Assembly: GCA_037355855.1 (NCBI GenBank)
Contig: CM074759.1
Coordinates: 6,076,001 to 6,140,000, forward strand
Direction: 5' to 3'
Origin: Pseudo-nitzschia pungens
Lineage: Eukaryota; Bacillariophyta; Bacillariophyceae; Bacillariales; Bacillariaceae
Length of the DNA: 64,000 bases
Shown one piece after another: positions 20,507 to 31,384 of this stretch. Each line of letters starts with the position of its first letter. Position 1 is the first letter of the stretch. The position numbers and the translations under genes are program-made. The notes beneath the pieces were generated by a model. It saw nothing but the letters and a program-made list of their open reading frames with translations, had not been told where the DNA came from and searched no databases.

Positions 20507-21905
20507 CTTCCAGGCACTTCATCACCTCCAGCTTCTTTGGCTGGGGTTGAATACCCTCGGTTGTTAATAGAAATCCCAGATATTCCACTTCTTTTTGCAT
20601 GAAGAAGGATTTCCGGAGGTTGGCCCTGAAGCCAGCATCATCCAGTCGCTGTAGGACTGTGTCGATTTTGTCGAGGTGATCCTGTTCCGATTCACCTTCT
20701 CTCTGTATGATTAGGATATCATAAATATAGACCAGGACATAGTCCAGGTTGCCAAGTAGGTTCATCATGACGGACTGGAAGATGTCAGGTGCACATGCAA
20801 TTCCCATTGCCAATCTCTTGTAGGCATATTTTCCCCATGACAAAATGGTAGAGCAAATCTTTTGGCTCTCCTTGCAAATGGGAATGGTATAATATCCTTG
20901 GGACAAGTCCAGCGCCGTGGCTGATTTGAACTTTTGCAGTCTTTGGATTGTCTCCCCTATTCGTGGTAGTGGGAATGGTTTTCGCTGTATCGCTGCATTC
21001 ATCTTCTGAAAGTCGGTGAGAACGAGAATGTCCCCTGTCTTTTTGGGTTGACAGAAGGTCGGGGATGCCCATGGTGAGTCATCATCATGGGGGAGTTTTT
21101 CCAGGACTCCAATATCAAAGAGCCTGGTGATCTCCTTTTGAAGTGCTTGTTCAAAGGCATGGGGCACTGAATAGTACCTCTGCCGGACCGGTTTGACCCC
21201 TGGTTGGAGTTCGATTGATACCGGTTCTATATTTTTGAGCAGTCCCAGCCCTCCTCCAAAGAGGGTAGGGAACTTCTTCAGGGTTTTCTTTAAGGCTTCC
21301 TTGGACGCGTCTGTGATCTCCAGGTCATTGACCATGGCATCTATATCGACTTTGGAGTAGTCCGCATCCAGAATTTTGGATTGCCTCTCTTCCTCCTGTT
21401 GGAGGATTGGACTTTGTGTGTTGGCAAAGAATACTGCCTCACATTTGTCCGGGTCAGCGAGCTCCCCCATTCCCTTCATGGGGATGGAGTCACCCTGCCA
21501 TTCAATTGTTCGGGAGCTGTATTTGATATCCAGTCCGAGCTGTGCCATCAGGTCTGATCCTATGATCATGTCATAGGGTACTTCCTCATGGTGATGGTAT
21601 TCATCCACTTGGAAGGTCCATCTGATGGTCTTGGAGTTGGAAAATTCTATCAGCCTTAGTCCCACTGAAGCCGCAGACTTGGTTCTGAACTTGCCTCCGT
21701 ACGTGTTGTAGGTGACAGATCTTTAGTCTCGGTTCGTTAGTTGACTTCGGTTGACAAAGTGCCTTAGTACGATGGATTTGGAGCATCCGGAATCCAGTAG
21801 GCCCCGGAGCATCCTCCCCCTTTCCTTGTGGTCCAATACCTCCACACAGACGTCTGCAAACCGGTTGATTATGCGGGGTCCAGTGTGGATGGTATCAGGA
21901 GCCAT
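20507..21905 (-). pseudogene. Gypsy copy 2 Pol, 5' part: protease and RT
   Basis: Pol starts at 21905 directly after the gag stop (MAPDTIHTGPRI, protease LLDSGCS). One nonsense codon (TAA, 21723-21725) replaces the Gln in RDQRSVTY of the other copies; beyond it the same frame is open through RT to the junction at 20507. The RT active site reads VYIYDIL instead of VYIDDIL: the first catalytic Asp of the YxDD box is Tyr. So this Pol is dead three times over: stop codon, RT active-site change and nested insertion. Confidence 0.92.
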
Positions 21906-23342
21906 TCAGTTGTGGGATCCTTTCTTTTTGAAGGTCTTTCTGTACTTTCTTCTGTACTCTTTGAGTTCGCGTTCGGAGATATTTATCTCATTGTCGGAAA
22001 CCTCGTGGTCAGCTTGGGCCGTGGCCAGTACATAAGAGTACTCGTGGTTTGATAGGTTCCTTCCCCAGTGGGGTTTGGAGTACTGCTCAGAGTCTGAGTC
22101 TTCTTTTGCCACAAAATGCTCCTTGAGCAAGTTGATGGTCTCCCGGTCAAACTTTCCCTTCTTGGGGGGACCACCGGTTAGTTTCCAGCATTTGCCGGCA
22201 TGGACCTTGCCACAGGTCTTGCATAGCTGTTTGTTGCTGTTGTCCATAGGGCGCTTCTTTTTGCCAGGGGACTTGGCGTGTCCTCCCCCAGAAGCGGCCT
22301 TGGGAGTCTTCTTGGCGCCGCCGTTCGTCTTTTCAAGGTTATCGATGCGCTTCTGGAGGTGTTCCTCCTTCCGGATGGTGGTTTCCAGATTTTCGAGCTT
22401 GTCGATGGTGGTGTTAAAGGAGTGGGTGTAGAGGTCCCATCCGATGTGTTCCAGCTTCTCCCTTTGGGAGTGGGTCATGTTGGAATCCAATATTTCCTTC
22501 ATTTCTGCTCAGGTGAAACTGGTCGGGGTTTCCGCCTGTTCACTGCCATATTCCCAGAGACATTCTGGTAGGTAGCTCTGTAGTTCGGCCATTCGGTTTG
22601 CCCAGGCTCGGATGCCAAATTTGAGGTCCACTCGCATCCCTTGCATGAATCTGCGGAGGAGAATATACGAGTGCTTCCCATTGGTGTCATTGCCGAAGAT
22701 TTTGAGCTTGAGAACGTGCATGCATTCTTCCATGACATCCTTCCTGTACTCCGCGGATTGGTAGTACTGGGTGAGGGCGTTTGCTACCCTTTTCTTTGGG
22801 ATTGGAGAACCGATGTCTTCGGTCTCTGTTTCCTCATCCGATTTTGCCGTGGCATTTGGTTTGGTTTTGTCAGCGTTAGGAGATGTCTCCTTTGCCGTTT
22901 CCTTGGAGACTCCCGTGGGAGTTTCCGTGGTGTCTTGCACCATTGATAAGAGTATGTTGCTGGCTTGATTGCGCTTTTCGATTTCCTGGATCTTTTTCTG
23001 CACCAGTTTGTTATTGTGGATCTTGTGGTTCGGTTTGGCGTAGTAGGTCCGAGTGAGTGTCCTCTGGACGAGGGACAGTGCCTCGCCAGAGAGGATCCTT
23101 TGTAGGACGTCCAGTTTCTGGTCTCCTTGGAGTTTGTCATTGCCAGCAATTTTCTGGTCAAAGTCTCTCTTCCAGATGATGAAGAGTTCTGGTCTCTCAG
23201 TACCATTGAGGACTTTCAGGTAGTCGCTGAAGGCGACGCCGCCCTTCTCACTGTCTACACTCATCTTCACGGCGGTGGCATCTTCTGGCCAGTCCTCTCG
23301 AGTGTAGTTAAAGGGTTTCAATTTGGTTCCTTTAGATGCCAT
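21906..23342 (-). pseudogene. Gypsy copy 2 Gag with one in-frame stop
   Basis: Full-length Gag frame starting MASKGTKLKPFNYT at 23342, about 478 codons. A TGA at 22509-22511 lies between ...TPTSFT and AEMKE..., where copy 3 reads a sense codon (SFTPAEMKE). Downstream the frame is open through the zinc knuckle (CKTCGKVHAGKC) to the TGA at 21906-21908, which is followed at once by the Pol ATG. Confidence 0.9.
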
Positions 23343-24085
23343 GGTGGGTTAATCGGTTATTCTATTTAATTTAGTTACACTATTTCTGTTATCTTTGTCG
23401 CTTGTGTTGAAATTGAGCAAGAATGATTGCTCAGCTCCTCCAGTTCCTTTTGCTGGATTTTGCACTGCTCTCGCGATAACTCGTGTTATAACTGATTTCT
23501 CCCCCTGGTTTGCCCAGTGGTGGGAGTTGTTTCTCTCTTTAGCTCCCGGGAATCCTGTGGTTCCCCAGAGTTGTTTCTGTTTTTATTTTGTGGGATTCGA
23601 TTCCCGTGGTTCTCCGGCGTTGCTTCTCTGTTAAGCAGTCACCGGGCCGGTCCCACTTCCTGTTTCCCGTGGGATTAGTGGTGTTCGGGTATTTATTATA
23701 TACCTTTCCGGATATCCGTATATTTCGGTTTTGGTTGGCATACCCTCTTCGGTCTGTCCATCCACTCAGTATGGGTCCAATTAGTCCACCACTCACTGCA
23801 TTATGTGTCACTTTTTTGGTGTGTATTTTCGAATTTTTCGATTATTCCTGTTGTCGACCATGGTCCTGTTTAGGTCCTTAGGTGTCTCTGTTGCTGCTGC
23901 TGCTGCTGCTGCTCCCTTCTACTGGAGCTAACAGTTGCTGGGGTCGGTCTTCCTTAGTGCTGCAGACACTGGATATCCTTCTCCCTGTTTTGCTTCTCTG
24001 TGCCTCCATTTTTTGGCAGTCTTTCGATCTCGTCGGTCCCTTGGCCGATTGGTTTCTTTCTGCTCATGGTCATCAGCACTCAGCT
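23343..24085 (-). other. Gypsy copy 2 leader (5' untranslated region)
   Basis: About 740 bp between the 5' LTR with its palindrome and the Gag start. It is non-coding. It aligns with 52920-53567 plus 59914-59958 of copy 3, which allows the empty site of the piggyBac-like insertion to be read (here GGTCCCTTGGCCGAT, around 24035-24049). Confidence 0.8.
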
Positions 24086-24099
24086 TGATTTTAAAATCA
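24086..24099. promoter_or_regulatory. Palindrome TGATTTTAAAATCA at the primer-site position
   Basis: A perfect 14 bp palindrome adjoining the inner end of the 5' LTR of gypsy copy 2. The same 14 bp adjoin the 5' LTR of copy 3 at 59959-59972. No TGG-type tRNA primer site is seen here. Confidence 0.78.
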
Positions 24100-24292
24100 T
24101 GCCATACCCCGGGTCTACTAGTGGTTAGAATAGTAGTGATATGCAAATTGTGAGCTCTATTGGTTAGTCTATCTGTTACAATTCTAAGAGCTCTCCAGAA
24201 CAATCGGCGATTCCGTCGACTCACTAATTGTTTTTATCCTTATCCTTAATCCAGTCCCGAGTAGACTCGTGACTGTCTTCCGGTGCACGGCA
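24100..24292 (-). repeat. 5' LTR of gypsy copy 2
   Basis: 193 bp, nearly identical to 15282-15474. It is followed on the right by the target duplication GGAAT. Confidence 0.93.
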
Positions 24293-24487
24293 GGAATGGC
24301 TATTCCGAAGACATGAGGAGACATACTGTCGCGAGATACGAGAAAATTGGAAAGAATATCAACGATACCGAGACGCTAAACTTGCTCACTTATTAACTGC
24401 AGGGGCTAGGTATCTGGTTATAGTACATATTGTACACAATGACCATACCCCGACGGTTAGCATAATATTGAGGTGAAATATCTTCAT
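24293..24487. other. Right flank of gypsy copy 2, unidentified
   Basis: The right half of the gypsy target site (continuation of 14890-15281) up to the LINE fragment. No gene or repeat recognised. Confidence 0.4.
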
Positions 24488-25225
24488 AGCAACCAGCTCC
24501 TTCACTACCACCAGCATCAGGATCACTCTAGATGCTCCTTGTGTGATGCAGACAACAAGAAGGTTTCTCATGTGCTCTCCTGCAAGGACCCTGGGGCTGT
24601 TCAGCACAGTGTGTCTGCGGCCTTCAAGGGTCCCCTGCAGCAGCGGCTTGAGGCTGAGCAGACTGATCCATCCTTGGTTGCTGCCACAATGGATCTCCTC
24701 GCCAGGGTTCGGAAGGGCCAGAGCATTTATCCCTCATCCCATTCCTCCCCTGCAATTGCTTCTGCTGTCAGGGCACAGAGGACAATTGGTTGGCACAACT
24801 GGCTCCTTGGTAGGTGGTCTCCTCGCTGGTACCAAATCCAGGCTGACTACTACTCCCTGATTGGCAGCAAGCGTTCTCCCAGACACTGCTGGGCCACAGC
24901 TACTATTATCCATCAGTTCTTTCTCACCTGCTGGGATCTTTGGACATATTGGAATGAATGACTCCATGGTCCTGGGGGAACACTTGAGGCTGAACAACAC
25001 CAATCTCTTGATGCTTCCATTTCCTCTGAATTGGTCATTGGTGCAGCTGGTGCACTCTCCCAGTCACACTCCCTTTTACAAACCCCTTTCCAAGTCCTGA
25101 CTGCCAAGCGGCAGTTGCTTGCAACCATTCACCTTGCCAGAACCCAATTTGCAGCACCTGTCCAACCAGTGCAGCCCTACCAACAGGAGGCTGATCTCCT
25201 GCGAGCTTGGCTTACTGGATCTTAG
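24488..25225 (+). pseudogene. LINE ORF2 C-terminal part (copy 2)
   Basis: The frame begins inside the Cys/His knuckle region (NQLLHYHQHQDHSRCSLCDADNKKVSHVLSC) and matches 9150-9290. It continues for about 220 residues with Trp-rich blocks (HNWLLGRWSPRWYQIQADYY) to RAWLTGS and TAG at 25223-25225. An in-frame TGA (24959-24961, ..WNE*LHGPGG..) breaks it. This copy shows how the ORF ends, which is missing in the first copy. A third copy of the last 40 codons lies on the minus strand at 42160-42310. Confidence 0.8.
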
Positions 25226-25465
25226 GGTTGCTTCCCCCTCTTAACTTGGTGTTTTCTACTCTGTTCCTGCTTCTCGTCCTTTCCCATCCCTTTTGATACT
25301 GGGGATTCTCCAACTATCTTCATTTCCACATCACTTTCTCTCAAGTCCCTATTTTGTGGGATTTGTTTGTTTATTTCCCTGCTTGTTGTTCATGGTTTGT
25401 TTGAAAAATTGTCGTTCTACCACTTGGGGTCCTGACTTAAATAAGTACATTATATTTTATCACCA
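25226..25465 (+). repeat. LINE 3' untranslated region, internally deleted tail
   Basis: It aligns with the reverse complement of 41808-42160. Near the end it jumps from CACTTGGGGTCCTGACT straight to TAAATAAGTACATTATATT, so the hairpin segment present at 41850-41900 is missing here. Confidence 0.7.
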
Positions 25466-25607
25466 TGGTTGTGTCATTTTCTATCATACTGGGCAGATTT
25501 TTCAATGAAAAGGCCATGAAAACTACGTGTCTCATGTTTTCGCAAAAGTGATCAAGGTTCACTCTACTTTTGCAAGGGATAAGCTTTCAATCAATAAAGT
25601 TGACTTA

Positions 25608-27119
25608 TTACAACTCAACATGAATATCTTTAGTATCCCCATAGTGTCCACGAATGGAGTATGTTTCAAAGCGGTCGGGGTCATATGCATGATAGACCCT
25701 AAAAGTGTGACCAGGATGTGTAGATTCTTCGTAGGAACTTCCTTTTTCTATAAAGGCTACCTGTCTCTCGGTATCTCCTTCATCAGGGACCCAATACAAA
25801 AACATATCAGACTCTTTCGCGTGAAATCTTACCTGAACCAGGATGTCATCCTCCAAATCTTGGTTATTTATCAGCGCACCAATGGATCTGCCCGCGATCC
25901 CCATCTGTTCGTGACTCATGTCGGGAACTTTTGAAAGCGAGACTGCTGAGTTAATGGTCAAACGTTTGTAGCTGGAAGTCCGCGGAATGACAGATATATC
26001 AAACTGGACAAACCATTTGAGAATGACTTGCACAAGAAAGACTTTCTCTAAAATGTCATCGTTTCCGGCTTCCGTAGTGGCAGAAGAGATACTTTTCATG
26101 GCTTTTTGTTTTAGTTGGGCGGCAACCATTAACAGGTGGTGATGTGCTTTCGGATTGTCGTATACTTGTCCTATTATACCATTCATCACATTGTAAACTT
26201 GGATATGAATATTGTGTTTGTTCATTAGTTCGATCAATGGCGTGTCGTTCATGAGAGACCAAACATTGATTTGTGATATGTGTGGTGGCGTTCGGGATAT
26301 CTCCAGAAGCGTTTCCAAAGTACCACGATCGAAATTGCTCACACCTATGCTTGCAACGACCGAAGAGAAGCTGTCGTTCTTGTTGCTGTCAACGGAATTG
26401 TGAGATTCGTAAATATCTTCCAGTGCCCTCCATGATCCCTTCCATGCATCTTTGTCAAGATGGGGTGGGGGTCCAGCATTCCTAATCCGATCTGGTAACT
26501 GCTCCTCTTCTTCCTCGCAATTCATCCAAGGGATTGCATCGAAGCATTGAGGCCAATGGATCAAAAGTGTTAACTTTAAATCGACATTCGGGTCATTGAT
26601 TGCTTCCTCAAAGCTTTGAATAATTTCATCAACCGCAAGTTTCGTCCGTTCGTATCCCAAGTACGTGTACCAAATTTTTGTCACGACGTGGACTTGTATT
26701 CGTTGATCTCTACCCGATTCTCTTTTGAGAGTTTTCTTCGCCAGATCTTCTTTCAAGTCTTTGACTCCAGTAGTGATGCCTCTGGAAACTTCTCTTTCAT
26801 TTCCAGATGCGTGAGACGTATCAAGTAGTCGTAGTCGGTGATTGTCTTTCAAGCCGTGATGAATCATCGTCTCAACCAAGTTTTGTTGGAGGTTTCCGAC
26901 CCCTAGTCCTGCCAGGGGCATGACAACACCATTTGACAGCGTTGTTGTAAGTGGGACGTCGTCAATTGTTCCATCGATGTTGACATTATTACCTGTGTTG
27001 TACCCACGAAACAAGTTTGTTTGGGCTTCCACAACGATTGCGAGATGGACGGAACAAAACGCCCAGAAAGAGAAAAAAAGAAGCAGTCCATCGTCTTTCC
27101 CGATTCTTGAACTCGTCAT
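25608..27119 (-). CDS. Secreted aldo/keto reductase homologue lacking the catalytic Tyr
   Basis: A 503-residue protein. Residues 1-33 form a signal peptide (hydrophobic LLLFFSFWAFCSVHLAIVV then EAQT). The AKR barrel follows: LSNGVVMPLAGLGVG, LLDTSHASGNE (D100), VTKIW (K148), LIHWP (H188) and IGVSNF. In active AKRs the tetrad is Asp-Tyr-Lys-His; here the Tyr position (D100+5) is Ser105, so classic reductase chemistry is doubtful. About 90 residues after the barrel (VRFHAKESDMFLYWV ... HPGHTFRVY) look like a small beta domain reminiscent of the VHL beta domain; this last point is weak. It is a single-exon gene divergent from the PHD gene. It could be a pseudoenzyme or use another acid; the substrate cannot be predicted. 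Confidence 0.8.
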   Translation of the reverse strand: MTSSRIGKDDGLLLFFSFWAFCSVHLAIVVEAQTNLFRGYNTGNNVNIDGTIDDVPLTTTLSNGVVMPLAGLGVGNLQQNLVETMIHHGLKDNHRLRLLDTSHASGNEREVSRGITTGVKDLKEDLAKKTLKRESGRDQRIQVHVVTKIWYTYLGYERTKLAVDEIIQSFEEAINDPNVDLKLTLLIHWPQCFDAIPWMNCEEEEEQLPDRIRNAGPPPHLDKDAWKGSWRALEDIYESHNSVDSNKNDSFSSVVASIGVSNFDRGTLETLLEISRTPPHISQINVWSLMNDTPLIELMNKHNIHIQVYNVMNGIIGQVYDNPKAHHHLLMVAAQLKQKAMKSISSATTEAGNDDILEKVFLVQVILKWFVQFDISVIPRTSSYKRLTINSAVSLSKVPDMSHEQMGIAGRSIGALINNQDLEDDILVQVRFHAKESDMFLYWVPDEGDTERQVAFIEKGSSYEESTHPGHTFRVYHAYDPDRFETYSIRGHYGDTKDIHVEL

Positions 27120-27800
27120 GGTATAGAATAGAATCGTAATAATTTGTTTAATCCCAACAAAAGAATACCTAACGTAAGTGCTTGATCTGGATAAATCTAC
27201 GCACTAAGCTGCCCGAATTGTATTGGCATGCTTGTAGTTAAGATGAACATGGTAAGAATGGCGTTGACATCATGCATGGTGACGGTAATACAAGCAGTAT
27301 CTTGCTCTGTTCCTAGTTCTTCCCGTTGTGTATCCGCACCAGGTAATTTAGAGTAGATACCGTAGATTCCAAACGAATGACCGTCACTGCAACACAAGAA
27401 GGTTTGCTGTAGCCGTTCGTACGTACAAGGTATCGTACAAGCACTGGTACACGTACCGTAAGGTTAGCCAAAGATGTTTGGAATGGATTTTAAAATAATA
27501 ATACTACGTACGAAGTACTACCGTAAACCTTACGTACTACAAAGTACTTCTAATACAGTAAGAGATTGAAGATAGAAGTAAAAAAAAATACAGTAAGGTT
27601 ACTACAAAGTTCTTATCAGCTGTCCCCCGGTTCTACGTCCCCGACTACTAATTTCTACTGAAACCCGGGGACAGCTGATAGGAATTCTGTAGTACAGTAA
27701 CAAAAGTGATTTTGATTATTCATTCGTGTATGTTGTAGTGTTCATTTTGCCACACATCGAATGAATGAGATTCTGCATTTCAAAAAGTATTCTTATTAAT
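27120..27800. other. Divergent intergenic region
   Basis: It lies between the divergent AKR and PHD genes. It holds TACGTAC-rich words (27420-27600) and an inverted repeat with arms at about 27611-27632 and 27660-27682 around ATCAGCTGTCCCC/GGGGACAGCTGAT. No gene was found. Confidence 0.5.
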
Positions 27801-27819
27801 TTTGACATGACATGTCAAA
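27801..27819. promoter_or_regulatory. Perfect palindrome TTTGACATG-A-CATGTCAAA
   Basis: A 9+1+9 bp perfect palindrome, 58 bp upstream of the PHD-gene ATG at 27877. It is a plausible dimeric factor binding site, but this is inference from symmetry and position only. Confidence 0.4.
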
Positions 27820-27876
27820 TTCACCCATGGACACTACCAATCATCGACATGCTTCTTTGAGTAGCACAACAGCAAA

Positions 27877-29977
27877 ATGGCATCTCCCTCCGGAAATGGG
27901 AATCGCCCCAAGATTCCGGGTCGGTGTGACATTTGCGAAATGAAAGATGGGAAACGGTCGATGACTTTTGTCCAGTGCTCCAAATGTAAGGTGTGCGTCC
28001 ACAAGGAATGCTACATGGTTTTCCCGGAAGGCGATGGCAAAGATTTCGTCTGCTTTGGTTGTGCGTAAGTGACGACCAACTTTTTTAAAAAAAAATTTCT
28101 TGCGTCGTGGTCGACGCTGTGTCAAAATAAAAGAAGTGTTTTGTTCCTCACACTCCTTCAATCTATTCCATTGTTCCTTACGAAGAGCCGTTGGAAAGAC
28201 TTTTCAAGCCGTAGACTCGCATAGGAGTAGTAGATTTTACGAAATCGAACAGAAGGAACGACCTACAGAATGCGTTCTGTGTAGCGTTTCGGACGGCGTT
28301 CACGCCATGTACCCTTTGTTCGATTATCATGGGTCTGGTGGCCGTCAGATTTGCTACTTTAAAAAAGCCATTAACAGAGACGGCAGTGGTCATGAAAAGG
28401 GCAAGATGGTGTTGGCCTGGGGTCATGCGTTGTGTTGTTTGTACCTTTCCGTTCTCAATTTTATGTATGCTTGCTACAAAGACGGAGATTACATTGGGAT
28501 AGAAGAAGATGAAGACAATGATCCTGACACACGCCCACCAAATCCGGAACTCAAGATCACGGACGAATTTCGGCGGATGTACGGCGATGCTATGCCTCAT
28601 TTTCGGTATTACATGATTCCCCCAAGCGGTAAGCTAGATCCTTGGACCAAAGCCGTTATTGTAAATAAGAAAGAACTCAAATGCATCGAATGTGGTTTGG
28701 TAGATGATAAGCATTCCATGCGAATCCCGGTACAGTGCGTCGCAAACGATCCGGATGAGTATTTTGAACACAAAGACAAGCATAGGTTGAGAAACAACGA
28801 TGTTCAACCCTGTACCCAAGCTCTGCATGTGGGTTGCGCTCGCTGGAAGGATGGTTCGTCGACGGTTCGGAAATGTTACTATTTTCCTGGCATCACTAAT
28901 AATGATGGTACTATTAAAGAAAGTCAAGACACGGTCCATTGCCTGTACTGTAAAAACCACGCCGAAAATGTGGACGAAAATTATCAGAAACAACTGAAAA
29001 GGGAAAAAGTATTAAAACTAAAACAGAGACAGCAACAACGTGCCCAACCTCTAAAAGGATACCCCAAGGCCATTGGTGTTGCTGATCGTTCAGTTCGAAC
29101 ACGGGCGTCACCTGCTGATGAATTACTACAACAATCGATGACAAACAGGCCCACTTCAATGATGTCAGGAACAAACTGTTCATCAAAGAATAAGGGCGGC
29201 AATCAACTACTTGGTCCATCGAAGGGGAGTAGAAGCTGGGGAAAGTACAAGGACATAGATAAAGAACGTCACAAGGAACTAGACCCATCCATGGCAGTCG
29301 CAATCAATTCTGGCCAACAGCCCACGCTGGCGAAACGTCGTCGGGAATTAGCAAACGAGATGTCGGTAGTCTCAAAGGGGGATCTGGAAAAAATATTTGA
29401 TGATCTAATAAAGCACCAGCATGAAATTGCAAGGCATGCTGTGTTAGGTATTAACGGGAGAAAACGCTTCTGGAAACACAAATTTTCAAGACTCTCAACA
29501 AATGATTTCGATAGCATTTGGAACGCTGCTCTGGACAAATTCCAAAACACGAAAAGAAAAGTAGACGGAAAAAAATCGAATGCCTACATTGATAGAATCG
29601 AACTTGGATCAGATCGATCAACTCCTGTTCATGTCGACTTGACTAGTTCAAATTCTGACGTCGAAGAGGATGCGGAATGTTCCAAGCATGGGATAATGGA
29701 TGAGATTGAAAGAGGCAAGCAGAATACCAACAATGACGACAATTGCGATTTTGAAATGGCAACGGAAGTCAAGAACCGTAGTGATCTTGAATTGCCGAAT
29801 GACGAAGGAATCGGAAACGTCGACGATGGCAGAAATGATGAAAAATTCTTGCATGGAAAAGGAAAGCAGCGAAAAACTGCAGAACGATCACCTGATCGGT
29901 GGTCAAAATTATTCGTTGGGCAAAGATTCAAAATGGGAGTTGAATTCACTCTGGACGAATTCGAGGAGAAATTCTAG
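27877..29977 (+). CDS. PHD-finger chromatin reader (two exons)
   Basis: Exon 1 (27877-28064) encodes a complete C4HC3 PHD finger: C17, C20, C34, C37, H42, C45, C59, C62. A GTAAGT donor (28065) interrupts the frame just before a stop. Two acceptors give the right phase: exon 2 from 28186 (pyrimidine-rich tract before CGAAG, 659 residues in all) or from 28225 (after GCATAG, 646 residues). Exon 2 encodes a second zinc-binding unit like an extended PHD: CVLC ... WGHALCCLYL ... CIECG ... QALHVGCARW ... CLYCKNH. The C-terminal half is basic then acidic, with a putative helical block (LEKIFDDLIKHQHEIARHAV). Such proteins read histone tails in the nucleus; no catalytic domain is seen. The protein is charged and low-complexity after residue 330, so homology there is weak. 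Confidence 0.83.
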
Positions 29978-31384
29978 TATCCGAACAGAATGCTGCAATC
30001 CGCCTTTCTGTTGCTATCAGGATGGTTCAACCCAACAAAGAGTGAGGTGTGCAATCTCTCAAGATAAAATTGTAGAAGCGAGTGCCCGAAATTAAAGTGA
30101 ATACCCAGTCCGACACAATAACTTGACTCGTTTCGGGTACAACATACAGCAGTTGAAATTGTTTCGTTGCAAAAGCATTAAACGCATTTATGTGGATAAA
30201 GGATGTAACTAATATATTGTTCGAATATCTCCCCATGTTGCGAACTAAAGGAATCTGGCATTGCACAACAACGCCATATGAAGTGCAGTTCAGTTTGATT
30301 TCAGTCCTTTGTAATGACTGCCGTTGACTTATTGTTAGCCACGATACCAGCTCCTGTTGGTTCTGCTTGAACTATGGTCCGGGGGTTGTGCAAGAACTTC
30401 GAAAAAAATTCGACTGGCAACCCCAACAACCCCAACATGACTATACAGCAATAAACAGGAGTTTTCAGCGGAAGAATGCTAGTTTTCATTACAAAATGCG
30501 AGTTTTCATTACAAAATGCAAGTTTTCGTTACAAAATGCGAGTTTTCTTCGGAAAATGAGTGTTTTCAACAAAATTTTCAACAAAAAACTTGTTGTTGAG
30601 CCTCTCTTTGCAAATCAACTCCCTCATCGTTGCGCCTCTATTAACAAATTGACTCCTTCGTTGCGCTGATTTGTTAATAAGGCGCAACATTGGAGTCACC
30701 TTGTTAATACGTCCGAAAACTGGTTCGTGACCGTTGCGACCTAATGGCGACCCTATCGACCCTATCGTGACCTTCTTCAGAGAAACGGGACCTAATTTTT
30801 TATTTCCCAACCTTTTTTCCATTATTCTCAACCATTTTAGCTCGCATTTCTCAACCCCCCTCCCCACGTTTCGAAAAAATTGTTTCGAGCCCGACCCTGA
30901 TATCCACTCACTCATCACATTTTCACTCCATTTGACACATTTGACTCAATAAACCATGTAATTTCCAATCAAATTTTTTTCAAATCACAAAAAAGTTCCA
31001 CTTCTTATTACTTCTTACGGTAGTAAAATCACTCACGTCGGATTCGCATCACATAAAAAAATTTATCAAACACATGTTTGATATTGACCATGCCGAAAGC
31101 TTCCTCGAACCCAAGGCACTTCGCCAATGCTCCCAGAATACCCAAAACATTCCATTGTCGCAACTGCATTGCCTCCGGACGAAGAAGAAAATCAAAATCA
31201 TTCAAGGGATACAAACAAGAATCGAGCTACAATCTCACCTATTGATATGTCTGCAGAGGACTTTCATTTCATCTCAAGTCCAACAGTGATTGCCGGACCT
31301 ATTATCTTGAGAACGATCTTATGAATTTCATTTCTTCCGTGAAAGAAGAAGTCACCCTTCCTTCCATTCAACACACACCACACA
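29978..31384. other. Intergenic, repeat-poor then repeat-bearing
   Basis: No credible gene. A 20 bp tandem repeat is listed separately (30475-30562). At 30711-30727 the word GTCCGAAAACTGGTTCG also occurs at the truncation point of the gypsy pol near 63798, so a dispersed repeat end may lie here. Confidence 0.5.
30475..30562 (+). repeat. 20 bp tandem repeat
   Basis: About four and a half units of AATGCGAGTTTTCATTACAA with single-base variants. No coding frame is kept. Confidence 0.8.

Larger units (their letters stand above)
15282..24292 (-). mobile_element. Complete Ty3/gypsy element (family 1, copy 2), nested
   Basis: Flanked by the 5 bp duplication GGAAT at 15277-15281 and 24293-24297. 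LTRs are at 15282-15474 and 24100-24292 (193 bp each) and differ at one visible position (A in the left and G in the right at GATTCC(A/G)TCGAC), so the insertion is young. On the minus strand the order is LTR, leader, gag, pol, LTR. Removing the nested LTR element (17377-20501 plus one duplicated GGGGG) leaves 5881 bp. Despite its youth gag and pol each carry one in-frame stop, so this copy could only have moved with proteins supplied elsewhere, or it was broken soon after insertion. Confidence 0.95.
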
